From an uncultured Paracoccus sp. (lineage in GTDB: Bacteria; Pseudomonadota; Alphaproteobacteria; Rhodobacterales; Rhodobacteraceae), in contig CAKTBJ010000010.1 of the NCBI GenBank assembly GCA_934533075.1, forward strand, positions 1 through 64,000: a stretch of DNA of 64,000 bases. Reading direction: 5' to 3'. Positions 6,888 through 15,197 of the stretch are shown piece by piece. Each line of letters starts with the position of its first letter. Position 1 is the stretch's first letter. The notes under the pieces were generated by a model. It had not been told where the DNA came from. It did not search any database and saw only the letters and a list, made by a program, of their open reading frames with translations. Position numbers and translations under genes: made by a program.

Positions 6888-8861
6888 TCACTCCTGCCGC
6901 CCCGTAAAGGCCAGCGTCTTGCCCTGCCGCTTTTCCGATTCCAGCAGCGCCCGGCGCATGGCGGCGTGGCTGCGCTCCAGCCGCTTTTGCGCATGGCGCA
7001 GCGCGAAGGCCCGCAGGCGGCGGCCGCAGAGCATCGGCGCGTGGCGCAGCAGCAGCCGCAGGGGCAGGGCGGCGTGGTCGAGGATCGGGTCCGCCAGCGA
7101 CAGCCAGCATTCGAAGCTGCCGGGATCGCCCTGGCGCCCGGCGCGGCCGGCGAACTGGTCCTCCTGCCGGCGGGCCTCCTGCCGGTCCACCAGCAGGACG
7201 TGCAGCCCGCCCGCCGCCGCCACGCCCGGACCCAGAACGATGTCGGTGCCGCGCCCGGCCATGTTGGTCACCACCGTCACCCGCCCCGGCTGGCCGGCCT
7301 GGGCGATGATGGCGGCCTCGCGTTCCTCGGAGGTGGCGTTCAGCACCTCCGGCGCCAGCCCGGCGGCACGCAGCCGGGCGGCCGCATCCTCCGACCCCGC
7401 GACCGAGCGCGTCCCCACCAGCACCGGCACCCCCCGCCGGTGCAGGTCCAGGCAGCGCGCCACCGCGCTCTGCCAGCGGGCTTCGTCCGAGGCGAAGATC
7501 CGCGGCCGCAGGTGGCGGCGGATGACCGGGCGATGCGTCGGCACCTCCATCACCCGCAGGCGATAGACCCGCCACAGTTCCGCCCGCACGCCGCCGGTGG
7601 TGCCGGTCATGCCGCCCAGCCGCAGATAGCGCCGGAACAGCCGCTGATAGGTCATGCGGGCGATGTTGCGGCGCTCGGGGCTGGCCTCGACGCCCTCCTT
7701 GACCTCGATCAGCTGCTGCAACCCGCCGCTCCAGCTGCGATCCGGCATGACGCGGCCCGAGTCGCCGGCCACGATCAGCACCTTGCCGTCGCGGATGATG
7801 TAGTGATCGCCCTCGTGGAACAGGTGCAGCGCGGTCAGCGCCTGCCGGGCCAGCTCCTCGCGCCGCACCCGCCCGCGCCAGAGCGGGCCGAGGTCGCGGG
7901 CGCGTTCCGCCACGGCCTCGGTGCCCTCGGGGGTCAGGATCACGCGGTTCTCCTGCGCGAGGATGCGGAAATCCCGGCCCTGCGTGAGGCCGCGCGCCAG
8001 CGCCAGCGCCTGCGCCGCCTGCGTGCCGTCGATCCCCGCCGGCACCTGCGCCGAGATCACCAGCGGCGTGCGCGCCTCGTCGATCAGCACGCTGTCGGCC
8101 TCGTCCACGATGGCGAAATGCAGGCCCCGCAGGCGCAGGTCGTGCTGGCGGGGATGGGTCAGGGCCTCGACCTTCAGATGCAGGTCGCTGTCGGCGGCGC
8201 CCAGGGCGATGCGGTCGCGCAGATAGTCGAAGGCCAGGTCCTTCGCCGTGCAGAAGCACACGTCGCAGGCATAGGCGCGCTGGCGGGCCTCGGTCTCCAT
8301 CGTGCCGGTGACGAAGCCGGTAGTCAGGCCCAGCCGCGTGTAGAAGGGTTCCGAGATGCCCGCGTCGCGCTGGGTCAGATAGTCGTTGACGGTGACGACA
8401 TGCACCGGCCAGCCGGCCAGCGCGGCGGTGGCGGCGGCCAGCGAGGCGGTCAGCGTCTTGCCCTCGCCGGTGGCCATCTGCGCCACGGCGCCCGACAGCA
8501 TCGTATAGGCGCCGATCAGCTGCACGTCGTAAAGCCGCCGCCCCGATTGCCGCGCCAGCAATTCGCGCAGGGCGGCGAAGGCGGCCGCGGTGGGGACCAG
8601 CGGGAAGTCGCCCGCCTTGCGCAGCGCATGGCCGACGGCGCGGGCGCGGGCGGCCAGCTCCGCATCCGTCAGCGCCGCCATCGCCTGCGCATGGGCGGCG
8701 GCGGCGGGGACGATGGCGCGGATGCGGTGGCGGGTCAGCAGGGTGCGCGCCTGCCGGATCGGCGTGGCCAGCGTCAGCAGGATCTCGTCCAGCAGCCCGG
8801 TCTGGTCGCGGATGCGGCGCTCGGCCCGGCGCCGCAGTTCGGGGGCGGTGGCGTCAGACAT
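6888..8861 (-). CDS. Shortened SecA-like preprotein translocase ATPase
   Basis: A 657-residue SecA homologue, about 250 residues shorter than housekeeping SecA. The visible order is: N-terminal helix and Q-motif region; Walker A MATGEGKT (about residues 129-136); VTVNDYLTQRDA; Walker B VDEADSVLIDEART (about 252-265); a preprotein-crosslinking domain (about 270-400); GGMTGT; and the second motor domain with VLVGTRSV, TNMAGRGTDI (about 533) and GRAGRQGDPGS (about 574). The helical scaffold, wing and zinc-binding tail of normal SecA are essentially missing; only a basic helical tail remains. The start MSDATAPELRRR at 8861 is used because in-frame sequence upstream is repeat DNA. It lies downstream of the M50/HlyD fusion gene. 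It is probably a dedicated export motor for the giant protein (inference); the housekeeping secA should be elsewhere. Confidence 0.85.
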   Translation of the reverse strand: MSDATAPELRRRAERRIRDQTGLLDEILLTLATPIRQARTLLTRHRIRAIVPAAAAHAQAMAALTDAELAARARAVGHALRKAGDFPLVPTAAAFAALRELLARQSGRRLYDVQLIGAYTMLSGAVAQMATGEGKTLTASLAAATAALAGWPVHVVTVNDYLTQRDAGISEPFYTRLGLTTGFVTGTMETEARQRAYACDVCFCTAKDLAFDYLRDRIALGAADSDLHLKVEALTHPRQHDLRLRGLHFAIVDEADSVLIDEARTPLVISAQVPAGIDGTQAAQALALARGLTQGRDFRILAQENRVILTPEGTEAVAERARDLGPLWRGRVRREELARQALTALHLFHEGDHYIIRDGKVLIVAGDSGRVMPDRSWSGGLQQLIEVKEGVEASPERRNIARMTYQRLFRRYLRLGGMTGTTGGVRAELWRVYRLRVMEVPTHRPVIRRHLRPRIFASDEARWQSAVARCLDLHRRGVPVLVGTRSVAGSEDAAARLRAAGLAPEVLNATSEEREAAIIAQAGQPGRVTVVTNMAGRGTDIVLGPGVAAAGGLHVLLVDRQEARRQEDQFAGRAGRQGDPGSFECWLSLADPILDHAALPLRLLLRHAPMLCGRRLRAFALRHAQKRLERSHAAMRRALLESEKRQGKTLAFTGRQE

Positions 8862-9140
8862 CGGTGGCGCCGGGGTCGGGCCGGCACGGGCGGCGGCGGC
8901 GGGCATGCCGGGCATGGCGCAGGCCGGGGCATGGCGCGGACGGGAGGCCGGTGATGCGGGGGGCATGGCGGCGGCGCCGCTCGGGGGCGGCGTCAGGCAT
9001 CGGTGGCGCCGGGGTCGGGCCGGCACGGACGGCGGCGGGCGGGCTGGGCAGGCCGGGCATGGCGCGGGCCGGGGCATGGCGGGGACGGGAGGCCGGTGAT
9101 GCGGGGGACATGGCGGCGGGAATGGATGGCGAGGATCGGC
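8855..9140. repeat. 139-bp tandem duplication upstream of the SecA-like gene
   Basis: Two direct copies of about 139 bp lie side by side (about 8859-8997 and 8998-9136). Both contain CATCGGTGGCGCCGGGGTCG, GGCCGGCACGG, a GGGCATGGCG run and GGGACGGGAGGCCGGTGATG-like sequence. They fill most of the 314-bp gap between the M50/HlyD fusion gene and the SecA-like gene. The duplicated segment includes the start region of the SecA-like gene: a second pseudo-start (MPDAAPERRRR, minus strand at about 9000) mimics MSDATAPELRRR. A 109-codon frame starting at 9183 overlaps the previous gene's stop and ends at 8854, overlapping the SecA-like start. Its Pro/Arg/Ala-rich content makes a real protein doubtful, but passage of ribosomes through it could couple translation. 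Confidence 0.75.
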
Positions 9141-9175
9141 GGCCGTGGCGCGGCGTTGCGGCAAGGGGGCGCGCG

Positions 9176-11320
9176 TCAGACATTGAAATAGCTCAGGAAC
9201 AGTTGCCGCAGGCTGCGGGCGATGCGCGGGGCCAGCGGCGCGCGGCCGTGGTCGAAGCGGATGAAGACGCGGCTGCCCAGCAGCCCCTCCGGCGCGCCCG
9301 AGGGCATGAGGTCGAAGACGAACAGCCCCTCCAGCGCGTGCTGGCCGCCGTCGCGGCCCTGCGCGGTGACGATGGCGCCGCCGCCTTCGCGCGACAGGGC
9401 CAGCGCCGGCAGATCGGTCTGCGCCGCCGGCACCATCGCCGCCACCGAGGCCGGCACCGGCCGGGCGCGGTCGGTGGTATAAAGCAGGTCGATGCGGTCC
9501 GTGCGGCCGCGCACCAGGTCGACCTCGGCCTGCGTGACCACGCTGCGCACCGGCAGCGCGCCGGGCGGCACGACATAGCCCGCCAGGTCGCCCTGCCGCA
9601 GGAAGCGGCCCGTCAGGTCGGTGGCGCGGGGCAGCACGAAGCGCCCCGCCACCCCGGCGCGGATCAGCAGCCCCTCCTGCCGCTGGCGGGCATTGGCCAG
9701 CGTGGCGTCGATGCCGCGCAGCTGCTCGGCCAGGATGTCGGCGCGCACCCGGTCGGAAAAGCGCACCGTGTCCAGTTGCAGGTGCAGTCCCTGCTGCTGG
9801 GTCTCCATCAGGGCGATGGCGGCGGCCAGCGCCGGGTCCTCCAGCCGCAGCAGGGGCGCGCCCTGCGCCACCTGCGCCCCCGGCACGGCGAGGATTTCCG
9901 CGACATTGCCGGAACTGGCCACGCGCAGGTCGGCGCCGGCGGGGGGCCAGACGACGCCCTCGGTCACGGTGGCATAGGGCAGGGGGATGGCGAAGAACAC
10001 CGCCGCGATCGCCCCCAGCGCGCCGCCCGTCACCCAGAAGGCCCGCGCGCCCTTGCCCTTCAGCCGCGGCGAGGTCAGCAGGAAATGCACCCCCTTCAGC
10101 AGCGGCAGGACCAGGCTGGTGAACAGGAAGAAGATCGCCAGCGCCGTGCCGACCCAGAACAGCTTGGTCGCCACCAGCAGCGCGATGGCGAAGGTCAGGA
10201 CCATGCGGTAAATCCACGAGGCCACCGCATAGAACAGGAACCAGCGGGCCTCGCCGGGCGCCGTCACCGGGCTTTCCGCGTTCTCGACCCCCAGCAGGTA
10301 ATGCTGGACCAGATAGATCACATAGCGGTTCGCGCGGCTGGCGAGGTTCGGGATCTCGATCCAGTCCGACAGGATATAGAAGGCGTCATAGCGCAGCAGC
10401 GGGTTGCCGTTGAACAGCAGCGTCGAGATCGAGCCGATCAGCATCACATTGAAGGCCGCCGCGCGGGCCAGCCCCGGCTCCATGTTCACCCACAGGATCA
10501 TCGCCGCCGCCGCCAGCCCGAACTCGACCATGATGCCGGCGGCCGAGACCGCGATGCGCCGCCACTTGCTGGAAAACGACGTGGCCGAGGAGGCATCGAC
10601 ATAGGGCGCCGGCATCATCACCAGCAGCATCACCCCCATCTCGTGCACGCGCCCGCCCCAGACCTTGGCGGCGATGCCGTGGCCGAATTCGTGCAGCAGC
10701 TTGATGACGGGATAGATCAGCAGCGTCAGGCCGATATTGCCGGCGCTGATGATCTGGTCGGTCGAGGTCGCGGTCAGCTCGCCCCAATGCAGCGCCGCCA
10801 GCACGATGCCGGCGGCGACCAGCGCCAGCCAGGCCAGCAGGCCCCAGATGGTGAAAAGCGGCCGGAACAGGGGCGCCAGCCGGTCCAGCATGCGGTCGGG
10901 ATCGAACAGCGGCCAGCGCAGCGCCATCGGGTTGCGGAAGCGGCCCAGCAGGTCCTGCCGGCCCTGCCTGGCCGCGCGCTCGGCCAGTTCCGACACGTCC
11001 GGGGGCACGTCGCCTTGCAGCAGGTCGTTGCCGTGCAGCTGCGCCAGCAGGCGGATGGTCTCGGCCTGCGTCGGCGGGTCGTCGGCATAGCGGGCGCCGG
11101 TGATGTTCCAGATCTCGTCCAGCGTCCGCCGCCCGTCCATCAGCGAGATGAACAGGTTCGCCGCCGGCGATAGGCGGTGATAGCGCCCGCTCTGATGGTC
11201 TTGCAGAACATACCACAACTGCCCGCGAAAGCGGTGGCGGTGCAGCTCGACATGGCCGCGCAGGCGCAGGCGCAGGGGCGCCATGCGATACCAGGAAGGA
11301 TCGAACAGCGATTCCGCCAT
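9176..11320 (-). CDS. PqqD-like / M50 metalloprotease / HlyD fusion membrane protein
   Basis: A 714-residue chimera. Residues about 35-110 form a PqqD-like winged-helix domain (HRLSPAANLFISLMDGRRTLDEIW), a fold used for leader-peptide recognition in RiPP systems. A membrane part of several helices (about 140-460) contains the site-2-protease zinc motif LLHEFGHG (about 207-214) and the second motif NGNPLLRYDAFYILSD (about 300-316), followed by more helices. Residues about 480-714 form a HlyD-like biotinyl/barrel region (GNVAEILAVPGAQVAQGAPLLRLEDP, GVAGRFVLPRATDLTGRFLRQGD). The ATG at 11320 shares its A with the TGA of the upstream gene (TGATG), so translation is coupled. It probably recognises a leader at the inner membrane and helps cleave or pass on an exported substrate; the giant neighbour is the obvious candidate (inference). 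HExxH and the second metal motif are both present, so it may be catalytically active. Confidence 0.85.
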   Translation of the reverse strand: MAESLFDPSWYRMAPLRLRLRGHVELHRHRFRGQLWYVLQDHQSGRYHRLSPAANLFISLMDGRRTLDEIWNITGARYADDPPTQAETIRLLAQLHGNDLLQGDVPPDVSELAERAARQGRQDLLGRFRNPMALRWPLFDPDRMLDRLAPLFRPLFTIWGLLAWLALVAAGIVLAALHWGELTATSTDQIISAGNIGLTLLIYPVIKLLHEFGHGIAAKVWGGRVHEMGVMLLVMMPAPYVDASSATSFSSKWRRIAVSAAGIMVEFGLAAAAMILWVNMEPGLARAAAFNVMLIGSISTLLFNGNPLLRYDAFYILSDWIEIPNLASRANRYVIYLVQHYLLGVENAESPVTAPGEARWFLFYAVASWIYRMVLTFAIALLVATKLFWVGTALAIFFLFTSLVLPLLKGVHFLLTSPRLKGKGARAFWVTGGALGAIAAVFFAIPLPYATVTEGVVWPPAGADLRVASSGNVAEILAVPGAQVAQGAPLLRLEDPALAAAIALMETQQQGLHLQLDTVRFSDRVRADILAEQLRGIDATLANARQRQEGLLIRAGVAGRFVLPRATDLTGRFLRQGDLAGYVVPPGALPVRSVVTQAEVDLVRGRTDRIDLLYTTDRARPVPASVAAMVPAAQTDLPALALSREGGGAIVTAQGRDGGQHALEGLFVFDLMPSGAPEGLLGSRVFIRFDHGRAPLAPRIARSLRQLFLSYFNV

Positions 11321-13272
11321 CAGCCCGCCCAGCGCCACCAGGCCAGCCGTGCCCAGTTGACCATCGGCCGGGTCCAGATGGTGATCAGCCGCTCCTGCCG
11401 CACGGGAATCTTGGCGATGCCGGTCATGCCGGGGCGCAGGCGGATCAGCGCCGGGTCGGTGGCGGCCCAGTCCGGGGCCAGGTCGGCCTCGGCCCGGAAC
11501 AGGTTGCGGCCGGCCTGCGCCTGCGCCACCGGGGTCACGGCGCGCAAGGCGATGGGGAAGCTTTCATCGGGCAGGGCGGAAAAGACGATGCTGCCGTCCT
11601 GCCCAGCCTCCAGCGCCGCGACCTCGCGCTCGTCCACGCTCATCTCGACGCGGTAGCCGGTCAGGGGTGCGATCTCGAACAGCACCTCGCCGCGGCTGAC
11701 GGCATCGCCGATGCGCTGCGTCAGGTCGCCCGAGATCACCACGCCGTCAAAGGGCGCCAGCAGCCGCGTCCGGGCGATCTGCTCGTCGATCAGGCGGATC
11801 TGCGCATCGGCCTGCGCGATCTGGCTGCGGATGACATTGGCCAGCGAGGGCTGCCGCGCCGCCAGCGCCTCGTCGTATTGGTGGCTGAACTGCGCGCGCT
11901 CGGTCTCGCGGCGCAGGCGGTCGAGGGTGAAGTCGCGGTCGTCCAGCTGCGCCAGAAGCTGCCCCTCGGTCACGATGTCGCCGGCGCGGATGTCCGATGC
12001 CTGGATGAAGCCGTCATAGGCGGCGGTGACGGCGCGGCGCTCCTTGCCTTCCAGCACGGCCTCGGCGGTGACGCGGAAGGTGCCGGTGGCCAGCGACAGG
12101 AACAGCACCGCCGCCAGCGCCAGCAAGGTGACCAGCTTCAGCACCGGATGGCCGAAGCCGAACAGGTTGCGCAGCTGGCGGCGGGCGGCATCGGCGGCCT
12201 TGGCGCCCAGCCAGCGGTCGTTGAGGCGCTTGTCCTCCAGCATCGGCGCCAGCAGGGCCACGGTGGCGTCCAGAAGCTGCATGGTGGCGGTGTCGAAGGG
12301 CGGGCCTTCGGCGCGCTCGAAGGTGAAGGCGCCGATGAAGCGGTCGCCGAGGAACATCGGGATGCTCAGCGCCTGCCCGCCGCCTTGCAGCCGGGCCAGC
12401 GCGGCATGGGCCATCGTGGCCAGCGGGCGGTCGTCGGGGGCGGGGTAAAGGATGGTGGCGCGCTGGTCGATGGCCTCGTCCATCGCCGAGCCGAGGCTGC
12501 GGGCGATGCTGTGGCTTTGCCCGAAGCGCGCGCTGTGCGAGATCGCCGCCACCTTCACCGCATGCCCGCGCCGGAAGCCAACGGAGACCCGGCTGCAATC
12601 GGCACGGATGGCGAGGTCGGTGACGGCGGCCATCGCGGCTTCGCGGAAGCCCTCGTGATCCAGGGCGTTGGTGAGGATGTCCAGCGCCACCCGCGCCCGG
12701 CGGTCGGCGCCTGCGGCCTGCCCGGATTCGCGCAGGCGCAGATCCTCGCGCAGCCAGCCGGCGCCCCATTGCAGGCGGCGGATGGCGGCGGTGGCGGCCT
12801 CGCGGGCAAGCTCGGTGTCGGGCTGGGCCTCCAGCGCCACGCCGACCAGCGTGCCCAGGCGGGGGGTGCCGGGGGTCTCCGGTCCGGGCGCGTCCAGCAG
12901 CACCGGCATCGCCACCACCGGCGCGCCGGGCAGGTCGGCGCGTCCCCGCGCGATGGCGCGCGATTCCTGCAAGGCCAGCCGCGCGGCGGTCTCGATTTCC
13001 GCCAGCGCGCGGCCCGTGGGCGGATCGGCCTCGGGCCATGTCGCCAGCACCCGCAGCGCGCCGCCGGTCACCTCCCACAGCACCGCCTGGCGCGCGCCGA
13101 TCTGGCCGCATTGCAGCGCAAGCCAGGCCAGCCCGCGCGCCGCCCGGTCCCCGCCCGCCACCAGCCGGTGCAGATGCGCCGATTCCAGCGGCACGGGGTC
13201 CGAAGGCGCTGGGTCCGAAGGCACTGGGCCGCCCGCCTCCGGCGCGGCCCCGGCAGGCAGCGGCGCGGTCAT
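11320..13272 (-). CDS. GAF-domain / HlyD fusion protein
   Basis: A 650-residue inner-membrane protein whose cytoplasmic half is GAF-like: a degenerate GAF at about 45-175 (LQCGQIGARQAVLWEV) and a clearer one at about 190-340 (ADCSRVSVGFRRG, IPMFLGDRFIGAFTFER). One membrane helix follows (about 372-394, VTLLALAAVLFLSLA). The periplasmic part is a membrane-fusion protein: lipoyl half (YDGFIQASDIRAGDIVTEGQ), helical hairpin (about 445-500), second half (RLLAPFDGVVISGDLTQRIG) and a barrel domain ending LRPGMTGIAKIPV. The start at 13272 is the first Met before recognisable sequence; upstream codons overlap a GC-rich gap and the DUF3467 gene in another frame. It is coupled by TGATG to the PqqD/M50/HlyD gene. 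A GAF sensor joined to an export adaptor suggests that export is gated by a cytoplasmic signal (inference). Confidence 0.85.
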   Translation of the reverse strand: MTAPLPAGAAPEAGGPVPSDPAPSDPVPLESAHLHRLVAGGDRAARGLAWLALQCGQIGARQAVLWEVTGGALRVLATWPEADPPTGRALAEIETAARLALQESRAIARGRADLPGAPVVAMPVLLDAPGPETPGTPRLGTLVGVALEAQPDTELAREAATAAIRRLQWGAGWLREDLRLRESGQAAGADRRARVALDILTNALDHEGFREAAMAAVTDLAIRADCSRVSVGFRRGHAVKVAAISHSARFGQSHSIARSLGSAMDEAIDQRATILYPAPDDRPLATMAHAALARLQGGGQALSIPMFLGDRFIGAFTFERAEGPPFDTATMQLLDATVALLAPMLEDKRLNDRWLGAKAADAARRQLRNLFGFGHPVLKLVTLLALAAVLFLSLATGTFRVTAEAVLEGKERRAVTAAYDGFIQASDIRAGDIVTEGQLLAQLDDRDFTLDRLRRETERAQFSHQYDEALAARQPSLANVIRSQIAQADAQIRLIDEQIARTRLLAPFDGVVISGDLTQRIGDAVSRGEVLFEIAPLTGYRVEMSVDEREVAALEAGQDGSIVFSALPDESFPIALRAVTPVAQAQAGRNLFRAEADLAPDWAATDPALIRLRPGMTGIAKIPVRQERLITIWTRPMVNWARLAWWRWAG

Positions 13273-13418
13273 CGCCCCGATCCGAAAGAGGGCCGACCGG
13301 CCGACAACGTCCCGGCCCCGCCCGTGGCGCGCGCCGCGCAGGGGCGGCGCGGCGGTCCCGTCACCGTCGTGGTCCGGCAAGGCAGGGGGTGGGCGTCGAC
13401 GGCCGGCAAGGCGGCACC

Positions 13419-13697
13419 CTATTCGATCTTCAGCGGGCCGAAGCGGTTCTCGTGCTCGGCCAGCACGCCGCCCAGCACGGTCCACAGCCGTTTCGCGGCC
13501 AGCGGCGTCAGGATCACGCGGCTGTCCAGCGTCACCACCACCTCGCCGCCCTGTGCCGGGTTCCAGGTGCGGTTGGTGCCCAGGAAGATGTCCACCTGCT
13601 CCTGCGTGCCCTGCACGTTCACCACATTGGCGAATTGCGTGACCATGCCGCTGTCGTCCCATGTCACTTGCGGCGGTTTGCCCGATTCGTCCGTCAT
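13419..13697 (-). CDS. DUF3467 family protein
   Basis: A 92-residue soluble protein that fits the DUF3467 family: FANVVNVQGTQEQVDIFLG, followed by GGEVVVTLDSRVILTPLAAKRLWTVLGGVLAEHENRFG. The latter is the usual R-V-I-L-(T/S)-P-x-x-A-K-R-L signature near the C-terminus. A strong AGGAGG (13702-13707) lies just upstream, so the second Met (13697) is preferred to 13700; either start is possible. The molecular role of the family is not established. It lies between the outer-membrane barrel gene and the GAF-HlyD gene on the same strand, with gaps of 30 and 146 bp, and is probably part of the export operon. Confidence 0.8.
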   Translation of the reverse strand: MTDESGKPPQVTWDDSGMVTQFANVVNVQGTQEQVDIFLGTNRTWNPAQGGEVVVTLDSRVILTPLAAKRLWTVLGGVLAEHENRFGPLKIE

Positions 13698-13727
13698 CAT
13701 GCCTCCTCGTTGCCCCGAACCCTGCGT

Positions 13728-15023
13728 TCAGAAGCGATAGCTGAACCCGATCCGCCCGCTGAGCACCGAGGGCCGCAGCCGCACCTGCTCGCTTTGCGCG
13801 TTGGTGGTGACCAGATCGTCCTTGGTATCGGTATAGACCCCCTCGACCCGCATCGACAGGTGGCGCGAGAAGGCGGTCTCCATGCCCAGTCCCAGCTGCC
13901 AGCCGCCCAGCGTCCTGCTGCCGCCGCCGTCCAGCGGATAGAAGTCCGGCGAGGCCGTCAGCTTCATCCGGCTGCGCCCCAGGCTGGCGTAAAGCAGGGT
14001 CTCGGGCTGGATCAGGCGCCCGAAGCGCAGGCTGATCGCCTCGCTGCTTTTCAGGGTGGCGAAGACGGTCGGGCCGGAGGTGGCGATGGTGTCGGCGCCG
14101 GGATCGCGGAATTTCTGGTCGAGGCGCATGAACTCGTATTGCGCGCCCAGCACCCAGTTTTCATTGACGCGCCAGTCATAGCCCAGTTGCAACCCCGCCG
14201 CCGCCCGCCCGGCGGCATAGGGACCGTAAAGATCGCCCGCCACGCGGTTGTCCATCGCGCCCGGCGCATAGGCCGCGATCAGCCCGGCGTGAAAGCCGGT
14301 CCATTCGGCATCCGATGCCGGCAGCGCCTCGCCCGGCCGCCTTTGCTGCCAGTGATAGCTGATGCCGGCGGCGACCTGCAATTCGTCCATGCGGAAGCTG
14401 ACCAGATCCGCCGTCCTGATCGTGTCGAGGCCGCGCAGATAGCGCATCTCGACCCGCGCGCTGGTGCGGTCGTTGATGAAGGATTCGATCCCGGCGCCGA
14501 TCACCGCGGCGTTCAGGTTGCGGCCGGCGGTGCCGGCAAAGCCCTCCGGCACGTCCAGCGAGGTCCGCGCGAAGCCCAGCCGCCCATAGGCCAGCGTGTC
14601 GTTGCCGGTCAGATAGCCCAGCCGCCCGGTCAGCGACCATTGCCCGCGCACATCCAGCATCGAGCCGAACATCGGCAGCGGCGCGAAATCCAGGTTCGGC
14701 CTGGACCAGCCGGCTTCCACACCGCCCACCCAGCGCGGCCGGAACTGCCAGTCGTAGCCCGCGAACAGCCCCGGCGCGAGGCCGGTTTCCGAGAAGCGAT
14801 AGGTGGTCGGCGTCGATGTCGTGTAGGTCATCGACCCGCGTGCCCCGGAAAGCAGCTCGGCCCCGGCGCGCGGCCCGGTCCAGTCGCGGCCCTCGGTTGC
14901 GGCGGGGGCGGGCGGCGCCAGATCGGCGGCCAGCGCGGGGACGGGCAGCGCCAGCGCCAGCGCCAGAACCCCGGCAAGGCGTGCGGGTGGCGAAAAGGCG
15001 GGTTTCGGTGTCGGCTGGTCCAT
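13728..15023 (-). CDS. Outer-membrane protein with two tandem beta-barrel domains
   Basis: A 431-residue exported protein. The ATG at 15023 follows AAAGGA and starts a signal peptide (residues 1-33, ending LPVPALAA). The mature chain looks like two successive OmpA/Omp25-like eight-strand domains. The first (about 45-230) has WTGPRAGAELLSG, GLFAGYDWQFRPRWVGGVEAGW and a closing AAGISYHWQQR. The second (about 242-431) repeats the pattern with WTGFHAGLIAAYA, GLQLGYDWRVNENWVLGAQYEF and a closing GRIGFSYRF, whose terminal Phe is a typical BAM signal. Family members have one such domain, so tandem duplication is unusual. It is the first gene of the minus-strand export operon and diverges from the methyltransferase gene. 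It may anchor the giant protein or form its outer-membrane partner (inference); eight-strand barrels are normally too narrow for export. Confidence 0.8.
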   Translation of the reverse strand: MDQPTPKPAFSPPARLAGVLALALALPVPALAADLAPPAPAATEGRDWTGPRAGAELLSGARGSMTYTTSTPTTYRFSETGLAPGLFAGYDWQFRPRWVGGVEAGWSRPNLDFAPLPMFGSMLDVRGQWSLTGRLGYLTGNDTLAYGRLGFARTSLDVPEGFAGTAGRNLNAAVIGAGIESFINDRTSARVEMRYLRGLDTIRTADLVSFRMDELQVAAGISYHWQQRRPGEALPASDAEWTGFHAGLIAAYAPGAMDNRVAGDLYGPYAAGRAAAGLQLGYDWRVNENWVLGAQYEFMRLDQKFRDPGADTIATSGPTVFATLKSSEAISLRFGRLIQPETLLYASLGRSRMKLTASPDFYPLDGGGSRTLGGWQLGLGMETAFSRHLSMRVEGVYTDTKDDLVTTNAQSEQVRLRPSVLSGRIGFSYRF

Positions 15024-15109
15024 CACGGTGTCCTTTCCACGGCAGGGCGGGGGTCCGGGCGCCGTGGCGGAAAAGGGGGGCGGCGCTGGCAATGGGGTCG
15101 TTAACCATG

Positions 15110-15138
15110 ATCCTAGCAAAGCCGGTCATGCTATGAAA
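15110..15138 (-). promoter_or_regulatory. Candidate promoter for the export operon
   Basis: On the minus strand TTTCAT (15138-15133) and TAGGAT (15115-15110) are spaced by exactly 17 nt, about 87 nt upstream of the start of the double-barrel protein. The intergenic region 15024-15197 is divergent and must also hold the promoter of the methyltransferase operon, for which I see no clear boxes. Confidence 0.35.
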
Positions 15139-15197
15139 GAAAAGACTGGTTGCAGATCAACCTTTTCGTGTGCGTTCCGGGTGACAGCCGCCGCGAT

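Noticed and set aside
6255..8954. An 899-codon plus-strand frame antisense to the SecA-like gene
   Set aside because: It is the antisense shadow of a gene with clear SecA motifs, extended through repeat DNA.
8862..10217. N-terminal extension of the SecA-like frame by about 450 codons
   Set aside because: The extension runs through the duplicated repeat DNA and then antiparallel-frame over the M50/HlyD gene. The SecA resemblance begins only after MSDATAPELRRR at 8861.
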